Origin: an uncultured Capnocytophaga sp.
GTDB taxonomy: Bacteria; Bacteroidota; Bacteroidia; Flavobacteriales; Flavobacteriaceae
DNA length: 32,021 nucleotides
Direction of reading: 5' to 3'
NCBI RefSeq assembly: GCF_938029845.1
Contig: NZ_CALHGG010000104.1
Location: forward strand, 1 to 32,021
Below are positions 30,041 through 32,021 of this stretch, one piece after another; position 1 is the first letter of the stretch, and each line of letters starts with the position of its first letter. The notes below the pieces were generated by a model. The model saw only the letters and a list, made by a program, of their open reading frames with translations, was not told where the DNA came from and made no database searches. The position numbers and the translations under genes are program-made.

Positions 30041-30418
30041 ATGAAAAAAGTTATTCTTTCTTCTAAGGCGCCTGCTCCCATAGGCCCTTACAGTCAAGCC
30101 ATTGAAGCCAATGGCACCCTCTATGTTTCTGGACAGATTCCTATTGACCCAGCCACAGGCGAGGTTGTCGCTGGTGGTATAGAACCACAAGCCAAGCAGG
30201 TGATGCAGAGCCTTAAGGCTATTTTGGAAGAGGCAGGTTATACCTTTGATCAAGTAGTGAAAACTACCATCCTATTGGACGATTTGGGTAATTTTGCTAA
30301 GGTAAATGAAATCTATGGTAGTTACTTCGGAGAAGGGGCACCCGCTCGCGAAACCTACCAAGTAGCCAAACTTCCTAAGGGAGTAGCCGTAGAAATCTCC
30401 TGCATTGCAGTGAAGTAA
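30041..30418 (+). CDS. ridA: RidA (enamine/imine deaminase)
   Basis: 125-residue YjgF/YER057c/UK114 protein; trimeric in relatives. It hydrolyses the 2-aminocrotonate enamine/imine released by IlvA to 2-oxobutanoate, preventing damage to PLP enzymes. Visible key residues: GPYSQAI (15-21), YVSGQIPIDP (28-37), the substrate-binding arginine R103 in GAPARETYQVAKLPKG and E118 in VEISCIAVK. Complete by length. It follows lptD by 77 bases of repeat-like gap. IlvA, its usual partner, is in the same window but far away. Ends at a 21-base-pair terminator. Confidence 0.97.
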   Translation: MKKVILSSKAPAPIGPYSQAIEANGTLYVSGQIPIDPATGEVVAGGIEPQAKQVMQSLKAILEEAGYTFDQVVKTTILLDDLGNFAKVNEIYGSYFGEGAPARETYQVAKLPKGVAVEISCIAVK

Positions 30419-30428
30419 GCTAAAAGAT

Positions 30429-30475
30429 AAAAAATAAAAGGTAAAAGTATTTCGTACTTTTACCTTTTATTTTTT
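30429..30475. terminator. bidirectional 21-base-pair terminator between ridA and lemA
   Basis: 30429-30449 pairs perfectly with 30455-30475 around loop TTTCG. A6 and T6 at the two ends make it work on both strands; it lies 10 bases after ridA and 11 bases after lemA. Confidence 0.95.
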
Positions 30476-30486
30476 GCCTTATGATC

Positions 30487-31038
30487 TTATCTGAAGAGTT
30501 CTTTTGCATCAATCGCTTCACGCTGTTTTTGGGAGGCGTATTGCCACTGATATAGGGAGAAACCGAAGAGTCCCGCTAGCAGATTGGCAGGGAAGGTAAC
30601 GATAGCATCGTTATAATCGGTAATGGAGGCACTCAGGTAGCGCCTACCTGCGGCCAATTGCTCCTCACACTCAGTGAAAGCGTGCTGCAAGTGCAGGAAC
30701 TGTTGGTTAGCTTTTAGCTCAGGGTATTCCTCAGCACGAGCCATGATATTCATGAGCATCTTATTCCCCTTCTCTGGTTGCAGGTAGGGGTTTTGTTTTT
30801 CAGTAACCACAGGGGTACGTAGCTCAGTGATTTGGGCTAAGGTCTCCTGCTCGTAGTTCATATACTGCTTGGTCGTTTCAATAAGGTTTGGAATAAGCTC
30901 TGCTCGCTGGATAAAAAGCGAATCCAGTGAGGAAATAGCGTTCTGTATCTGGTTTTTTCTCTTGGCTATCTTGTTAAAAACCAAGACAATGTATAAGAGC
31001 ACTACCGCTCCTACACCGAGTAAAATGTAAGTAACCAT
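30487..31038 (-). CDS. lemA: LemA family protein
   Basis: 183 residues. One N-terminal membrane segment (VTYILLGVGAVVLLYIVLVF), then a long helical domain with the LemA pattern NAISSLDSLFIQRAELIPNLIETTKQY and SITDYNDAIVTFPANLLAGLFGF. The protein is anchored in the inner membrane. Function is not firmly known for the family. It follows a DUF3137 gene on the same strand, a frequent pairing, with a 195-base gap filled by heptamer repeats. Confidence 0.93.
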   Translation of the reverse strand: MVTYILLGVGAVVLLYIVLVFNKIAKRKNQIQNAISSLDSLFIQRAELIPNLIETTKQYMNYEQETLAQITELRTPVVTEKQNPYLQPEKGNKMLMNIMARAEEYPELKANQQFLHLQHAFTECEEQLAAGRRYLSASITDYNDAIVTFPANLLAGLFGFSLYQWQYASQKQREAIDAKELFR

Positions 31039-31076
31039 AAGGAGTTTTGAGTTTTGAGTTGTTAGTGGTTAGTTTT

Positions 31077-31232
31077 CAGAGGACAGAGGACAGTTGTCAG
31101 CAGTCAGTAGACAGAAGACAGTAGTCAGTAGTCAGTAGACAGAAGACAGAAGACAGTAGTCAGAAGACAGAAGACAGTTGTCAGTTTCTGACCACTGATT
31201 ACTAATTACTAATTACTAATTACTGACGTCTG
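31077..31232. repeat. heptamer arrays (CAGAAGA/CAGTAGT, then ATTACTA)
   Basis: CAG recurs every 7 bases from 31077 to 31182: 16 units, mostly CAGAAGA, CAGTAGA, CAGTAGT and CAGTTGT. A second block of about four ATTACTA units follows (31198-31225), then TGACCACTGA words up to the stop codon of the DUF3137 gene (31234). It fills nearly the entire lemA/DUF3137 gap. Confidence 0.9.
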
Positions 31233-31233
31233 A

Positions 31234-32021
31234 CTACTGACCACTGAGTTTCAATGTTTCAATCATTTGTAATTGTTCTACTAGTTCCTCATAAACCTCA
31301 GTTACTAGGTTGAGGTCTATCTTTTGGAAGAGGGCGCCGATAGGGCTATCTACTGAATTGAGTGCATTGCCACGGTTGGTAGCAATGACGATGTTGTCGG
31401 TATTGATAGCAATGTATACTTGACCTTTGTAGCGCTCATTGAGCTTTTTGAGACGCTCCATAAAGGCAGGGGTAAGCACATAGCGGGCAGTAATCTGGTC
31501 GTCGCAGTATACCTCAAACATCTTTTGGAATTCAGGGTCTTCTAGGCGAATACGCTCGCCTCCTGTGTTGAGGTAAGCGGCAATATCATTGTCGTTGAGT
31601 GTGCCGAAAAAGCTCTTGACAGGGTGAATTACGATAGGGTGTTCAAAGGTCTTGGGCGAACGAGCCACAAAGTAATTTCCATAGAAAGCCACTCGGTCGG
31701 ATTCGTTTTCCTTGCGAACCGTTGGGCGATAGGTAAGAGTCAAGTTACAAGACTGGAAAGGTACCCCATTGTAATGACCTACAATCTGGTCACCCCCTGT
31801 AAGGTCATAGCGCTCTTGACGGAAAAGAAAAGATGCCAAGAGGTCACCAAGTCCTATATGTCCCTTTTCTATATACTGAAAATCAGGGCTGATATAATGT
31901 ACCACACGGCTGAAGATCTTGGACTTGAGCTGGGTATAATCCTCAGTTCCTGCCATTTTTTTCTTCGCCTGTTGCATAGAGACGAAGCTAAATAGGAAAC
32001 CAAAGACCACAAAACCTATGA
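31234..32021 (-). CDS. DUF3137-like membrane protein, 5' end beyond window
   Basis: At least 262 codons visible; the frame stays open to the window edge (IGFVVFGFLFSFVSM reads as a membrane segment), so a start codon at GTG 32010 is unlikely and the gene is partial. The visible soluble part starts with KIFSRVVHYISPDFQYI and includes DLTGGDQIVGHYNGVPFQSCNLTL and the FKGLFF-like stretch GYFVAR-type region (YGNYFVARSP), as in DUF3137 proteins, with a C-terminal helical tail. Function unknown; gene neighbourhood with lemA is typical. Confidence 0.8.
   Translation of the reverse strand, partial: IGFVVFGFLFSFVSMQQAKKKMAGTEDYTQLKSKIFSRVVHYISPDFQYIEKGHIGLGDLLASFLFRQERYDLTGGDQIVGHYNGVPFQSCNLTLTYRPTVRKENESDRVAFYGNYFVARSPKTFEHPIVIHPVKSFFGTLNDNDIAAYLNTGGERIRLEDPEFQKMFEVYCDDQITARYVLTPAFMERLKKLNERYKGQVYIAINTDNIVIATNRGNALNSVDSPIGALFQKIDLNLVTEVYEELVEQLQMIETLKLSGQ

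Noticed and set aside
31077..31232. CRISPR array or coding repeat
   Set aside because: Contiguous 7-base units, no spacers, and stops in all frames.
1..32021. Transfer RNA or ribosomal RNA genes
   Set aside because: The only T-arm-like GTTCGAATC sequence found by eye belongs to the tmRNA; no cloverleaf was seen elsewhere.

Overview
The window looks like a chromosomal segment of a Bacteroidota bacterium of the family Flavobacteriaceae, most likely Capnocytophaga or a close relative. The evidence is: promoters of the Bacteroidota type (TTG or TTTG, 19-21 bases, TAnnTTTG); almost no Shine-Dalgarno sequences; a tmRNA with the tag GENNYALAA; a gliding-motility ATPase (GldA); a fused aspartate kinase/homoserine dehydrogenase; and the amidase-LptD-RidA neighbourhood. 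The genus is an inference; the family is fairly secure.

Layout. 1-4.8 kb: miaB followed by a DUF2004-like gene, then ilvA, the tmRNA gene ssrA and two small membrane proteins, all on the minus strand. 4.9-7.0 kb: two exported proteins of unknown function. 7.0-10.1 kb: thrA with a long leader, then a small STAS-like protein. 10.1-12.7 kb: hemN (minus), then trxA and deoC (plus). 12.9-14.8 kb: gldA and a second ABC ATPase in one operon. 15.1-16.9 kb: a LOG-family protein and a Sel1-repeat protein, separated by a 17-unit 8-base repeat. 16.9-21.6 kb: an AT-rich accessory island holding an AbiEi/AbiEii type IV toxin-antitoxin pair under a strikingly symmetric operator, a KAP-like P-loop ATPase, a decayed IS630-family transposase and a probable small RNA gene. 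21.6-25.2 kb: a FUSC-family membrane protein, a second probable non-coding RNA, and uridine phosphorylase. 25.3-26.0 kb: a compact pair made of a 53-residue protein and an overlapping PolyVal-type kinase. 26.0-32.0 kb: an amidase, an LptD-like outer-membrane protein, RidA, LemA and a truncated DUF3137 protein.

The housekeeping genes are ordinary, but some belong together. ThrA and IlvA make threonine and then 2-oxobutanoate for isoleucine, and RidA clears the reactive enamine that IlvA releases. DeoC and uridine phosphorylase both serve nucleoside salvage. The unusual content is in the accessory genes and in the spaces between genes. Many gaps are filled with tandem arrays of 7-, 8- or 24-base units, each gap with its own unit. 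Two dispersed structured repeat families occur at least twice each, and at least two orphan promoter-to-terminator units with strong RNA hairpins have no protein gene. The best candidates for something undescribed are the small-protein/kinase pair at 25.3-25.95 kb, the two RNA units at 21.3-21.5 and 24.1-24.3 kb, and the AbiE/KAP island with its operator.
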